Source: Pseudonocardiales bacterium (lineage in GTDB: Bacteria > Actinomycetota > Actinomycetes > Mycobacteriales > Pseudonocardiaceae). From it: 11,456 nt of DNA. A program made the translations under genes and the position numbers. This document shows, piece after piece, positions 1-6,820 of the stretch (position 1 is its first letter; the number at the start of each line of letters is the position of its first letter). The stretch lies in the NCBI GenBank assembly GCA_013695005.1, contig JACDBJ010000206.1:1-11456 (forward strand), in the 5' to 3' direction. The notes beneath the pieces were generated by a model, which was not told the origin of the DNA, did no database searches, and worked only from the letters and a program-made list of their open reading frames with translations.

Positions 1-120
1 CGCGAGAGCGGGTACTCCGTGGACACCCCCGCGCTGCACACGGAGTACCCCCAGATCGGCTGGCACGGCCTCGAAGACTGGATCGCCGAGCAGAACTGGT
101 CCCACGCCCGAGCCGCATAA
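1..120 (+). CDS. C-terminal end of an unrecognised protein (5' truncated)
   Basis: Frame 1 is open from the window edge to the TAA at 118-120, giving 39 residues. The peptide is mildly acidic and aromatic-rich, with the motif GWHGLEDWIAEQNW near its end, then a short Ala/Arg tail. A short helix of the type LEDWI close to the C-terminus is common in NAD(P)-binding SDR/NmrA-like proteins, but 39 residues are not enough to assign a family. Codon use matches the neighbouring genes, which supports real coding. It is separated by about 175 bases from the next gene and is probably not in its operon. Confidence 0.6.
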   Translation, partial: RESGYSVDTPALHTEYPQIGWHGLEDWIAEQNWSHARAA

Positions 121-136
121 CCGCTTCCGGGGGCGG
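121..136 (+). terminator. possible weak hairpin just after the first stop codon
   Basis: Directly after the TAA, CCGC (121-124) can pair with GCGG (133-136), extended by T-G wobble pairs around a short CCGG loop. No T-run follows. Actinobacterial terminators often lack a U-tract, but a short GC stem in GC-rich DNA also arises by chance, so this is only a suggestion. Confidence 0.22.
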
Positions 137-296
137 CGGCGATGCAGGTGGGGGCGCCGGCTGAGGGTGGCATTCGAAGATCGTCTAGCCACCATTTCCC
201 CTTGATCACCGACCGGATGGGGCGGGACGGGGACGGCGGTTGCGACCGGCGAGGTCAGAGCCTGCGACGGCTCCCGGCCTGTGGGACTCTGCCGGC

Positions 297-1493
297 GTGA
301 CCAGCGAGGACGGCGGAACCCGCGCGACGGTGCCGGACGAGGACCTGGCGCACCACGACCTGGTCGGCCAGCCACACTCCGAGGAGGAGGAAGGGCCGGT
401 CGCCGAGGCCGAGGAGACCGCGAGCCGGATCAGCACCGAGGACGACCCCCTCGGCCGGCCAGGCAGGCCGCTGGACCGTCGGTCGCCGTTCATGGTGGGG
501 ATGTACGGCGCCGCTGGCGTCGCGGTCACCGTGGGGCTCGTCGCGATGATTGCCGCCGCCGGGGACGTGCTGATCCTCATCGGGCTGGCCATGTTCATCG
601 CGATGGGGCTCGAGCCGGCGGTGTCCTGGCTTGTCGGGCGTGGGTTACGGCGCGGGCTGGCGGTCGCCATGGTGTGCCTCGGGCTGATCGCCGCACTGGT
701 CGGCTTCTTCGCAGCCGCGATCCCGCCGCTGGTGCAGCAGACCACCGCCTTCGTCCAGCAGGCTCCGGACCTGCTGAAGTCCGCGCAGGACCAGAACTCC
801 TGGTTGGGGCAGCTCAACGAGCGTTTCCAGCTCCAGCAGCGCTTCGAGGAGCTGCTCAACGTCGACGGGGCGGCGGTCGTCAACGGCATCCTCGGCGCAG
901 GCGTTGTCGTGCTCGGCGCACTGCTGAGCACCCTGCTGGTGCTGGTGTTGACCATCTACTTCCTGGCTGACATGCCGCGCATCCGGCGCAACCTCTACCG
1001 GCTCGTACCGCACTCCCGCCGACCCAGGGTGATCCTGCTCGCTGACGCGATCTTCGCCAAGATCGGCGGCTTCGTGCTGGGAAACGTCGTGATCTCCGCC
1101 ATTGCCGGAACCGCGGCGTTCATCTGGCTGTCGATCTTCCAGATTCCGTACCCGCTGGTGCTTGCGCTGTTCGTTGCGGTGTTGAACATCGTCCCTGCGG
1201 TGGGACCCGCGATATCCGGCGTCACCTGCTCGCTGGTCGCGCTCACGGTGTCCGGACCGGTGGCGTTGGCCACCGCGGGCTACTTCATCGTCTACCGCCT
1301 GATCGAGGACTACGTCTTGCTGCCGAGGGTCATGGGTCGGGCGGTGGCGGTTCCGGCGCTGGTCACGATAGTCGCCGTGACGCTGGGCGCCTTCCTGCTC
1401 GGCGTCGTCGGGGCGGTCACCGCCATCCCGATCGCGGCGGCCATCCTGCTGATCCTCGACGAGACACTGATCCCGCGGCTCGACCGTGCGTGA
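297..1493 (+). CDS. AI-2E family transporter (PF01594-type permease)
   Basis: Polytopic inner-membrane protein of the AI-2E transporter family. Members have been linked to autoinducer-2 export or to Na+/H+ antiport, so the substrate cannot be named. From the GTG at 297 it has 398 residues; a TTG at 240 would add 19, and neither has a convincing Shine-Dalgarno. The first ~65 residues are acidic and hydrophilic, probably cytoplasmic. Then come paired hydrophobic helices, an amphipathic stretch rich in Gln/Glu/Leu (bases ~730-870, the family's variable soluble loop), and a C-terminal helix cluster. Visible family hallmarks are LNIVPAVGPAIS (an 'iP..Gp..' turn), the segment IEDYVLLPRVMGRAV, and GVVGAVTAIPIAAA. 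Family assignment is firm; function is not. corA follows 12 bases downstream, so the two are probably cotranscribed. Confidence 0.88.
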   Translation: MTSEDGGTRATVPDEDLAHHDLVGQPHSEEEEGPVAEAEETASRISTEDDPLGRPGRPLDRRSPFMVGMYGAAGVAVTVGLVAMIAAAGDVLILIGLAMFIAMGLEPAVSWLVGRGLRRGLAVAMVCLGLIAALVGFFAAAIPPLVQQTTAFVQQAPDLLKSAQDQNSWLGQLNERFQLQQRFEELLNVDGAAVVNGILGAGVVVLGALLSTLLVLVLTIYFLADMPRIRRNLYRLVPHSRRPRVILLADAIFAKIGGFVLGNVVISAIAGTAAFIWLSIFQIPYPLVLALFVAVLNIVPAVGPAISGVTCSLVALTVSGPVALATAGYFIVYRLIEDYVLLPRVMGRAVAVPALVTIVAVTLGAFLLGVVGAVTAIPIAAAILLILDETLIPRLDRA

Positions 1494-1505
1494 GATCCTG
1501 CGCTC

Positions 1506-2534
1506 ATGTCGGTGGTGGACAACGCGGTATACATCGATGGCCGCCGCTCCGTGGAGCCTGAGTCGCTGAACCACACGTACGAGGTACTGCGCGAGTGCCC
1601 GGCCGGCGGCCGCAGCTTCTGCTGGATCGGGTTGCTGCGTCCGGACGCCGACGAGATCGCCTCGGTCGCACGGGAGTTCGGCCTGCACTCGCTGGCCGTC
1701 GAGGACGCCGTCCACGCCCACCAACGACCCAAGCTGGAGCGCTACGGCGAGACGTTCTTCGTGGTGCTGCGGCCAGCCCGTTACGTGGACCCGGTCGAGG
1801 TCGTCGAGCTCAGCGAGGTGCATCTGTTCATCGGGCCGGACTTCGTGATCACCGTCCGGCATGCCGACGAGCCGAACCTGGCGGAGATCCGGAAACGGCT
1901 CGAGCAGGAGCCGGAGCTGCTCAAGCACGGGCCGCTCGCAGTCCTCTACTCCGTGCTCGACCGGGTGGTCGACGACTACGAGCCGGTGCTGCTGGGCCTC
2001 GGCGGCGACATCGACGAAATCGAGACGCAGGTCTTCGACGGTGACCCGTCGGCGTCCAAGCGGATCTACACACTGTCCCGCGAGGTGATCGAGTTCCAGC
2101 GTGCGGTCGAGCCGCTGCGGGAGATCTTCGAGCAGCTGCGCGAACGGGCTGATGACGAGCTCATGGACGTCGAGCTGGCGCGGTCCTTCCGCGATGTGGA
2201 GGACCACGCGACCCGGGTCCTGGAGCGGACGGAGTCGTTCCGCCAGCTGCTGATGAACGTCCTCACCGCCAACGCCGCGCTAGTCGGCCAGCGGCAGAAC
2301 GATCACATCACCCAGCTGAGTGAAATGAGCTACAACCAGAACGAACAGGTCAAACGGATCTCGGCTTGGGCGGCCATCCTGTTCGCACCGAGCCTGGTCG
2401 GGACGGTGTACGGGATGAACTTCGACAGCATTCCCGAGCTGGGCTGGCAGTTCGGCTATCCGTTCGCGCTCGCGCTGATGGTGATCTTCTCGGCCGTGCT
2501 CTACATGGTCTTCAAGCGCCGGGGCTGGTTGTAA
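1506..2534 (+). CDS. corA: CorA-type magnesium/cobalt channel
   Basis: Homopentameric divalent-cation channel for Mg2+ (and Co2+) uptake at the cytoplasmic membrane. The 342-residue length is usual for CorA. The long acidic N-terminal region (residues 1-275) has the alternating alpha/beta and long-helix character of the cytoplasmic funnel. Residues ~282-302 form TM1, which ends in the family signature YGMNF with G303-M304-N305, the selectivity motif at the pore mouth. A short acidic loop (FDSIPELGW) and TM2 (~315-336) follow, with a basic C-terminus (FKRRGWL). All key signature residues are present. The start is the ATG at 1506, 12 bases after the permease stop; the ribosome binding site is weak, so coupling to upstream translation is plausible. 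This is among the surest calls here. Confidence 0.95.
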   Translation: MSVVDNAVYIDGRRSVEPESLNHTYEVLRECPAGGRSFCWIGLLRPDADEIASVAREFGLHSLAVEDAVHAHQRPKLERYGETFFVVLRPARYVDPVEVVELSEVHLFIGPDFVITVRHADEPNLAEIRKRLEQEPELLKHGPLAVLYSVLDRVVDDYEPVLLGLGGDIDEIETQVFDGDPSASKRIYTLSREVIEFQRAVEPLREIFEQLRERADDELMDVELARSFRDVEDHATRVLERTESFRQLLMNVLTANAALVGQRQNDHITQLSEMSYNQNEQVKRISAWAAILFAPSLVGTVYGMNFDSIPELGWQFGYPFALALMVIFSAVLYMVFKRRGWL

Positions 2535-2557
2535 GACTGAGCGCTACGCCCTGAGGT

Positions 2558-2588
2558 CTAACATCGTGGCCTGCGCCGCGGCTAGGGT
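2558..2588 (+). promoter_or_regulatory. candidate housekeeping promoter for the four-helix membrane protein
   Basis: In the 83-base gap after corA, CTAACA (2558-2563, a poor -35 match) and TAGGGT (2583-2588, a good actinobacterial TANNNT -10) lie 19 bases apart, about 30 bases before the chosen start. The spacing is slightly long, so confidence is low. Confidence 0.33.
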
Positions 2589-2606
2589 TTGGCGAGCAAC
2601 CCTTCG

Positions 2607-2611
2607 AGGGG
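2607..2611 (+). promoter_or_regulatory. ribosome binding site that decides the start at 2618
   Basis: AGGGG at 2607-2611 abuts the ATG at 2612 but lies six bases before the second in-frame ATG at 2618. The second is therefore the better start. Confidence 0.6.
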
Positions 2612-2617
2612 ATGACG

Positions 2618-3208
2618 ATGAGCCAATACGAGTACGACCAGTCCTATGGCACCGAGCCCACGAGGAAGGTCGACGCGGGCAAGCTGTGGGCCGGTGGCCT
2701 CGCGACGGCGCTCGTCGCGGCCGGTGTGGGCGTCGCCGGCGTGCTGGCGATCCGCGGCCTGCTCAAGATCGCGATCCTCAGTGGTCGCGGACAGCTGGTC
2801 AACGAGGCGATTCTGACCGTGCCGATCGCCGCGGCCGCCGCGGCGCTGATCGCCACCGGGCTGCTGAACCTGCTCATGATCAGCACCCCGCGGCCGAGCC
2901 TGTTCTTCAACTCCCTCGCCGGCGTAGTGCTCGTGGTGATGGTGCTGCTGGTGTTCCTGGCCAACGCAGGGGACCTCGCGGACAAGATCGCCACCGCCGC
3001 GCTGTACCTGCTGATCGGCCTGGTGATCATGGGCCTGCTGACCGGTGTGGCACGCACCGCGATCAAGGTCGTCCCACCGGCGCAGTACATGCCACCGGGG
3101 CGCGGGCCGGGCCCCTATCCCGACCAGACCCAGGTCATGCCCCCGCAGCAGCAGGGCGGTTACGACCAGTACGGCCAGGGCGGGTCAGACCGCCGGGACT
3201 ACTACTGA
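2618..3208 (+). CDS. small four-helix membrane protein, possibly DUF6069-like
   Basis: A 196-residue protein that I do not recognise with certainty. It begins with a short Tyr/Glu/Asp-rich cytoplasmic segment (MSQYEYDQ). Four hydrophobic helices follow, at about residues 21-45, 60-87, 92-112 and 120-140. The tail (~145-196) is rich in Pro, Gln, Gly and Tyr, with repeated PPQ/GGYDQYGQG-type stretches typical of disordered actinobacterial tails. Four helices plus a disordered tail recall DUF6069-type proteins of Pseudonocardiales and mycobacteria, which have no known function. No catalytic motif is visible. It is separated from corA by 83 bases with a possible promoter and may be a single-gene unit. 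The call as a real membrane protein is safe; the family name is tentative. Confidence 0.75.
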   Translation: MSQYEYDQSYGTEPTRKVDAGKLWAGGLATALVAAGVGVAGVLAIRGLLKIAILSGRGQLVNEAILTVPIAAAAAALIATGLLNLLMISTPRPSLFFNSLAGVVLVVMVLLVFLANAGDLADKIATAALYLLIGLVIMGLLTGVARTAIKVVPPAQYMPPGRGPGPYPDQTQVMPPQQQGGYDQYGQGGSDRRDYY

Positions 3209-3274
3209 GCCGAGCGCTCGACGCCTCCACCACGGGCCCCGATGTGGGACAGTGACCTTGGGAAACGTGTGCGT

Positions 3275-3280
3275 GGAGGA
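3275..3280 (+). promoter_or_regulatory. ribosome binding site that decides the start at 3290
   Basis: GGAGGA at 3275-3280 lies nine bases before the ATG at 3290. It favours that start over the in-frame ATG at 3242, which would add 16 residues and has no such site. Confidence 0.65.
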
Positions 3281-3289
3281 CGGACGGCA

Positions 3290-3733
3290 ATGACGAAGTC
3301 GAAGACGGTCATCGGGGCCGACGGCCGGGAATGGACCGTCAACCGAACCCTGGAGTGGTCGATCCCAGCGGTCGGTGACGACTTCGAGCATGACCTCGAC
3401 GGCGGGCGCCCGGCGGCCGTCCTGGTGCTCTCTGCACTGTTCCTGTTCGTGGTAGTGCTGGTGGTGTGGACGCCGGACAAGGTGCACATCCCGTGGTGGG
3501 TGGTCCTGGTCTTCCTCGCGGCGTTCGCGTTCTTCCCGATCCGGTGGACGCTGCGGCGGCCGTGGACGCTGGTCGCGCAGACGCCGGGCGGTTACGACCT
3601 GCCGGCCGAGCACTGGGTCGGCACCGTGCGTGGGGTGTCCAAGGCGCGCGAGGAGACGAAGGTGATCACGCGCAGCCTGCGCACCCGCTCCACCCCGGCC
3701 TACACCGACGGTCCCCTGCAGCCGGTGAGCTGA
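3290..3733 (+). CDS. two-helix membrane protein (DUF983-labelled type)
   Basis: A 147-residue protein. The N-terminus carries a short conserved-looking soluble segment (GADGREWTVNRTLEW, then DDFEHDLDGG). Two transmembrane helices follow (about residues 42-61 and 68-86), then a basic cytoplasmic half with WTLRRPWTLVAQTPGG and a C-terminal RTRSTPAYTDGPLQPV. Proteins with this exact layout are common in Pseudonocardiales just upstream of a DNA glycosylase gene and are often labelled DUF983. I know of no experimental function. Neighbour context offers little: it ends 24 bases before the Fpg/Nei gene and is probably cotranscribed with it. Composition matches the surroundings and the strong ribosome binding site supports the call as a real gene. 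Confidence 0.78.
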   Translation: MTKSKTVIGADGREWTVNRTLEWSIPAVGDDFEHDLDGGRPAAVLVLSALFLFVVVLVVWTPDKVHIPWWVVLVFLAAFAFFPIRWTLRRPWTLVAQTPGGYDLPAEHWVGTVRGVSKAREETKVITRSLRTRSTPAYTDGPLQPVS

Positions 3734-3757
3734 GCATGACCCAACGCGGAGCCCGAG

Positions 3758-4618
3758 GTGCCTGAACTACCCGAGGTGGAAGCCCTGGCGCACCACCTGC
3801 GCCGTTGCGCCGTCGGCCACCAGGTCGCCAGGATCGACGTCGCCAGCATGACCGTGCTCAAGACCGTGAGCCCGTCATCCGCCGAGCTTCTCGGCCGGAC
3901 CGTCACCGGGGCCGGCCGGCACGGCAAGTTCCTCGACATCGACTGTGACGGATTGCACCTGATCACTCACCTGTCGCGGGCGGGCTGGCTGCGCTGGCAC
4001 GACTCCGCCAACACGGTGCCGCCCAAGCCCGGCAAGGGCCCGCTGGAGCTGCGGGTGCACCTCGACGCCCCGGGCGGGCCCGGGTTCGACCTGACCGAGG
4101 CCGGCACCCAGAAGCGGCTGGCCGTCTACCTGGTGCACGACCCGAGCGAGGTGCCCGGAATCGTCCGGCTCGGCCCCGACGCGCTGAGCCTGACCCGCGA
4201 CGACTTCGCCGCCCTGTTGGCCGGCAGGGGCGAGCGGATCAAGACCGTGCTGACCGACCAGACCGTGCTGGCCGGCGTCGGCAACGCCTACTCCGACGAG
4301 ATCCTGCACGTCGCCAAGATCTCGCCCTACGCGACCGCCGGACGGCTGGACGACATGTCGCTCGACGCCCTGCACACGGCCTTGGTCGAGGTGCTGAACG
4401 GCGCGGTGCAGCGCTGCGTCGGGCTCGACGCGGCCCGGCTCAAGGGTGAGAAGCGCTCCGGACTGCGGGTGCACGCCCGGACCGGCCTGCCGTGCCCGGT
4501 GTGCGCCGATACGGTGCGCGAGGTGTCCTTCGCGAGCAAGTCGTTCCAGTACTGCCCCACCTGCCAGACCGGCGGCAAGCCGCTGGCCGACCGCAGGCTG
4601 TCTCGGCTGGTGAGGTAG
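3758..4618 (+). CDS. Fpg/Nei-family DNA glycosylase/AP lyase
   Basis: Base-excision-repair enzyme that removes oxidised bases and nicks the resulting abasic site. It has 286 residues. The GTG start at 3758 is fixed by the catalytic N-terminus MPELPEVE, where Pro2 (the Schiff-base nucleophile after Met removal) and Glu3 are intact, and by GGAG six bases upstream. Lys57 sits in GRHGKFL, and Asn176 in the helix-two-turn-helix segment GVGNAYSDEIL. The C-terminal zinc finger is complete: Cys246, Cys249, Cys266, Cys269 in the C-x2-C-x16-C-x2-CQ arrangement. It differs from classical MutM in two places: Lys261 where MutM has the zinc-finger Arg (Arg258 in E. coli), and QKRLAVY where MutM has the RRF void-filling loop. 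This fits a second actinobacterial branch of the family, so I give no mutM symbol. It ends three bases before the kinase start. Confidence 0.92.
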   Translation: MPELPEVEALAHHLRRCAVGHQVARIDVASMTVLKTVSPSSAELLGRTVTGAGRHGKFLDIDCDGLHLITHLSRAGWLRWHDSANTVPPKPGKGPLELRVHLDAPGGPGFDLTEAGTQKRLAVYLVHDPSEVPGIVRLGPDALSLTRDDFAALLAGRGERIKTVLTDQTVLAGVGNAYSDEILHVAKISPYATAGRLDDMSLDALHTALVEVLNGAVQRCVGLDAARLKGEKRSGLRVHARTGLPCPVCADTVREVSFASKSFQYCPTCQTGGKPLADRRLSRLVR

Positions 4619-4621
4619 TCG

Positions 4622-5824
4622 ATGCGCGAGTTCTTCACCTCTTCCGCGGCGCTGCTGGTGCTGATCGGCGTGCTCGCGGTGGCCGCTGCGGTGTTCCTCG
4701 CGCTGTTCTGGCGGGCGCGGCGGCACGCCTTCGCCTCGCCGCTGGAACGGGCCACGTTCTCCACCCTGCACAGCGTCGCGCTGGCCGCTCCCGCGCTGCG
4801 CGAGGGCCTGTCCGCCCAGTCTGCGGCGTTCGCGCTGCCGTACCTGCGCACGATGCTGGACACCTGCGCGCTGACCATGACCGACAGCTCTGTCGCCGTG
4901 CTTGCCTGGGACGGCGACTCGGACCACCACCAACCCGACTTGCTGGAGCTGGCCAACACGGCGATCAACACCGGGCGGCAGCAGGTGGCCTCGCACCGCG
5001 CGGTCGCCTGTGACCGGGACTGCCCGGTCAAGGGAATCGTGGTCTCCCCGCTGGAGTGCGAGGGGGCCATAGTCGGCACGCTCGGCGCGTTGACCGCCAC
5101 CACGCCCGGCCCGGTCCTGCTGCGCGCCACCGGCGAGATCGCGCGCTACATCTCCAGCCAGCTAGAGCTGGCCGAGCTGGACGAGTCCCGCAGGCGGCTC
5201 GGCCAGGCCGAGGTCCGCGCCCTGCGCGCTCAGATCTCGCCGCACTTCGTGTACAACGCGCTGACCACGATCTCCAACTTCATCCGCACCAACCCCGAGC
5301 GGGCGCGCGAGCTGTTGATCGAGTTCGCCGACTTCACTCGATACTCCTTCCGCACCGCCAGCGAGTACACGACCCTGTCCGACGAGCTGAACAACATCGA
5401 CCGCTATCTCAAGCTCGAACGGGCCCGCTTCGGCGACCGGCTCAACGTGCAGCTGCGGATCGCGCCGGAGGTGCTGTCGGTGGTGCTGCCGTTCCTCGCG
5501 TTGCAGCCGCTGGTGGAGAACGCCGTGCGGCACGGGCTGGCCGGCATGCCGAACGGCGGCACGATCGTGCTCTCGGCCGTGAACGCCGGCACCGAATGCG
5601 TGATCAGCGTCGAGGACGACGGCGTGGGCATGGACCCGCGGCGGCTCAAGGAGGACATGGCCGACGCCCACGTGACCGGCGCGCACGTGGGGCTGGGCAA
5701 CGTCGACGACCGGATGCGCTCGACGTTCGGCGAGGACTTCGGGTTGGTGGTCGACACCGCCCTGGGGGCCGGCACGAAGATCACTTTGCGGGTTCCGAAG
5801 TTCCGCGCCGGCATCCGCGTCTGA
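4622..5824 (+). CDS. LytS-type sensor histidine kinase with GAF-like sensor
   Basis: Membrane-anchored histidine kinase of the LytS/YehU type (His_kinase, PF06580), 400 residues. One N-terminal transmembrane helix (about 8-30) replaces the multi-helix 5TM-LYT sensor of classical LytS. Residues ~45-175 look like a GAF-type domain and carry four cysteines (82, 130, 134, 146), including the cluster CDRDC. A short coiled coil (~175-200) leads into the H-box QISPHFVYNALT with the phosphorylated His208. The N-box QPLVENAVRHG has Asn300, the G1 box DDGVGMD lies at 332-338, and the G2 region is HVGLGNVDDRM. All ATPase motifs are intact, so it should be active. Start at the ATG 3 bases after the glycosylase stop suggests translational coupling. 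Its likely partner is the LytTR regulator at 7835, two genes downstream. Confidence 0.92.
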   Translation: MREFFTSSAALLVLIGVLAVAAAVFLALFWRARRHAFASPLERATFSTLHSVALAAPALREGLSAQSAAFALPYLRTMLDTCALTMTDSSVAVLAWDGDSDHHQPDLLELANTAINTGRQQVASHRAVACDRDCPVKGIVVSPLECEGAIVGTLGALTATTPGPVLLRATGEIARYISSQLELAELDESRRRLGQAEVRALRAQISPHFVYNALTTISNFIRTNPERARELLIEFADFTRYSFRTASEYTTLSDELNNIDRYLKLERARFGDRLNVQLRIAPEVLSVVLPFLALQPLVENAVRHGLAGMPNGGTIVLSAVNAGTECVISVEDDGVGMDPRRLKEDMADAHVTGAHVGLGNVDDRMRSTFGEDFGLVVDTALGAGTKITLRVPKFRAGIRV

Positions 5825-5850
5825 GATTCGGACACGATGCTGGGCGAAAC

Positions 5851-5862
5851 TGGGTATATCCA
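5851..5862 (+). promoter_or_regulatory. AT-richer leader of the radical SAM gene with an imperfect 12-base dyad
   Basis: The 80-base gap before the radical SAM gene holds the AT-rich stretch TGGGTATATCCA, which matches its own reverse complement at 10 of 12 positions, and TATATC (5855-5860) could act as a -10. No clear -35 is found. It may be an operator or promoter core. Confidence 0.27.
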
Positions 5863-5887
5863 CTTGTAGTGCGGCACCAGGCCGTTG

Positions 5888-5896
5888 AGAGGGGAA
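5888..5896 (+). promoter_or_regulatory. strong ribosome binding site of the radical SAM gene
   Basis: AGAGGGGAA lies eight bases before the ATG at 5905. It fixes the start even though the frame stays open far upstream through the kinase gene. Confidence 0.7.
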
Positions 5897-5904
5897 CGCG
5901 AGCC

Positions 5905-6792
5905 ATGAGCATTGCAACCCGACCTGACACGCGCTTCGCATGGCTATGGCTGACCGACCGGTGTCAGCTGGCCTGCCGGCATTGCGCCTCCCACAGCGGC
6001 CCGCAGGGCACTCACGGCTCGATGGAGTTGGCCGACTGGAAGCGCGTCATCGACGAGCTGGCCGCAGCCGGCGTGCTGGACGTCCAGTTCTACGGAGGTG
6101 AGCCGACGGCCCACCCGGACCTCCCCGAACTGATCGTATATGCCAGGGCGGCAGGTCTCGGGGTCGAGGTCTACAGCAACCTGTTCTCGATCACTCCGCG
6201 GGTATGGGCGGCGTTGGAGCAGCCTGGCGTGCGGCTGGCCACCAGCTACTACTCCGGCCACGCCACGCAACACGAGGCGATCACCGGCCGCGCGGGGAGC
6301 CACGAGCGCACCCGCGCCAACATCGCGGCCGCCCTCCGCCGTGGAATCCCGCTCCGCGTCGGGATTGTGCGGATGCGGCCCGGCCAGGACGTCGCGGGCG
6401 CCGTCGCGGAGCTGACCGGGCTCGGCGTGCCGGCGGAGCGCATCCGGATCGACGACGTGCGCCGGATCGGGCGTGCGGACGGCGTCCCAGCCGGCGGGGT
6501 GGAGGAGCTGTGTGGTCATTGCGCGGACGGATCGGTGGCCGTCCGACCGGACGGGCAGGTGCAGCTGTGCGCCTTCTCCGGTGAGCAGCTGGGTTCCATC
6601 GGCAACGTCCACGAGCAGCCCATCGAACAGGTGTTGGCCGGCGCGGCACACCATCAGGCGCGCGCGGTGTTGGCCGGACTGCCGACCAACGGCCCGTGCC
6701 AGCCGGACGGCGGCCCGTGCATCCCCAAGGGCGGCGACTGCCTGCCCTATAGCGACCCCTGTAACCCCTGCCTGCCGAAGAACCTTGCCTAG
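5905..6792 (+). CDS. radical SAM protein with SPASM/twitch-like half and Cys-Pro repeat tail
   Basis: Iron-sulfur enzyme that cleaves S-adenosylmethionine to a 5'-deoxyadenosyl radical; 295 residues; substrate unknown. The cluster motif CQLACRHC supplies Cys20, Cys24 and Cys27, and GGEP (64-67) is the usual SAM-binding turn. The fold continues with EVYSN, SYYSGH and ITGRAGSH segments. At 203-222, CGHC followed by ten residues, Gly217 and Cys222 (C-x10-G-x4-C) matches the first half of a SPASM/twitch auxiliary-cluster domain, followed by SIGNVHEQPIEQVL as in that family. The end is unusual: Cys265, 272, 279, 286 and 289 in a seven-residue repeat. The start has a strong ribosome binding site. 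Some early codons (ATT, CGA, CCT, CTA) are less GC-biased than in neighbours. The ORF sits between kinase and regulator; the S49 peptidase follows 28 bases on. Confidence 0.87.
   Translation: MSIATRPDTRFAWLWLTDRCQLACRHCASHSGPQGTHGSMELADWKRVIDELAAAGVLDVQFYGGEPTAHPDLPELIVYARAAGLGVEVYSNLFSITPRVWAALEQPGVRLATSYYSGHATQHEAITGRAGSHERTRANIAAALRRGIPLRVGIVRMRPGQDVAGAVAELTGLGVPAERIRIDDVRRIGRADGVPAGGVEELCGHCADGSVAVRPDGQVQLCAFSGEQLGSIGNVHEQPIEQVLAGAAHHQARAVLAGLPTNGPCQPDGGPCIPKGGDCLPYSDPCNPCLPKNLA
6691..6774 (+). repeat. four tandem 21-base units encoding a Cys-x-Pro heptad tail
   Basis: Units at 6691, 6712, 6733 and 6754 encode GPCQPDG, GPCIPKG, GDCLPYS and DPCNPCL. Cys is always the third residue; Pro is at the fifth in all four. 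The first ten bases of units 1 and 2 are identical (GGCCCGTGC then C or A at position 10 differ only there at most), while units 3 and 4 have diverged. Such in-frame heptad periodicity suggests growth by duplication followed by selection for the Cys and Pro positions. Confidence 0.75.
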
Positions 6793-6820
6793 GGCGGCCC
6801 GCACGCGGGCGTGGGCTTCG

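Noticed and set aside
645..2207. 520-codon open frame on the minus strand
   Set aside because: It lies antisense to the permease and corA genes, is made of low-complexity Arg/Asp/Gln/His-rich sequence, and matches no family; this is the usual shadow of GC-rich third positions.
3875..4996. 373-codon minus-strand frame opposite the glycosylase and kinase
   Set aside because: Composition is Gly/Arg/Val/Gln-rich with no motif, while the opposite strand carries two well-recognised proteins.
5056..5904. Long upstream extension of the radical SAM frame through the kinase gene
   Set aside because: The extension is Arg/Ala-rich shadow sequence; homology-like sequence and a strong ribosome binding site both begin at 5905.
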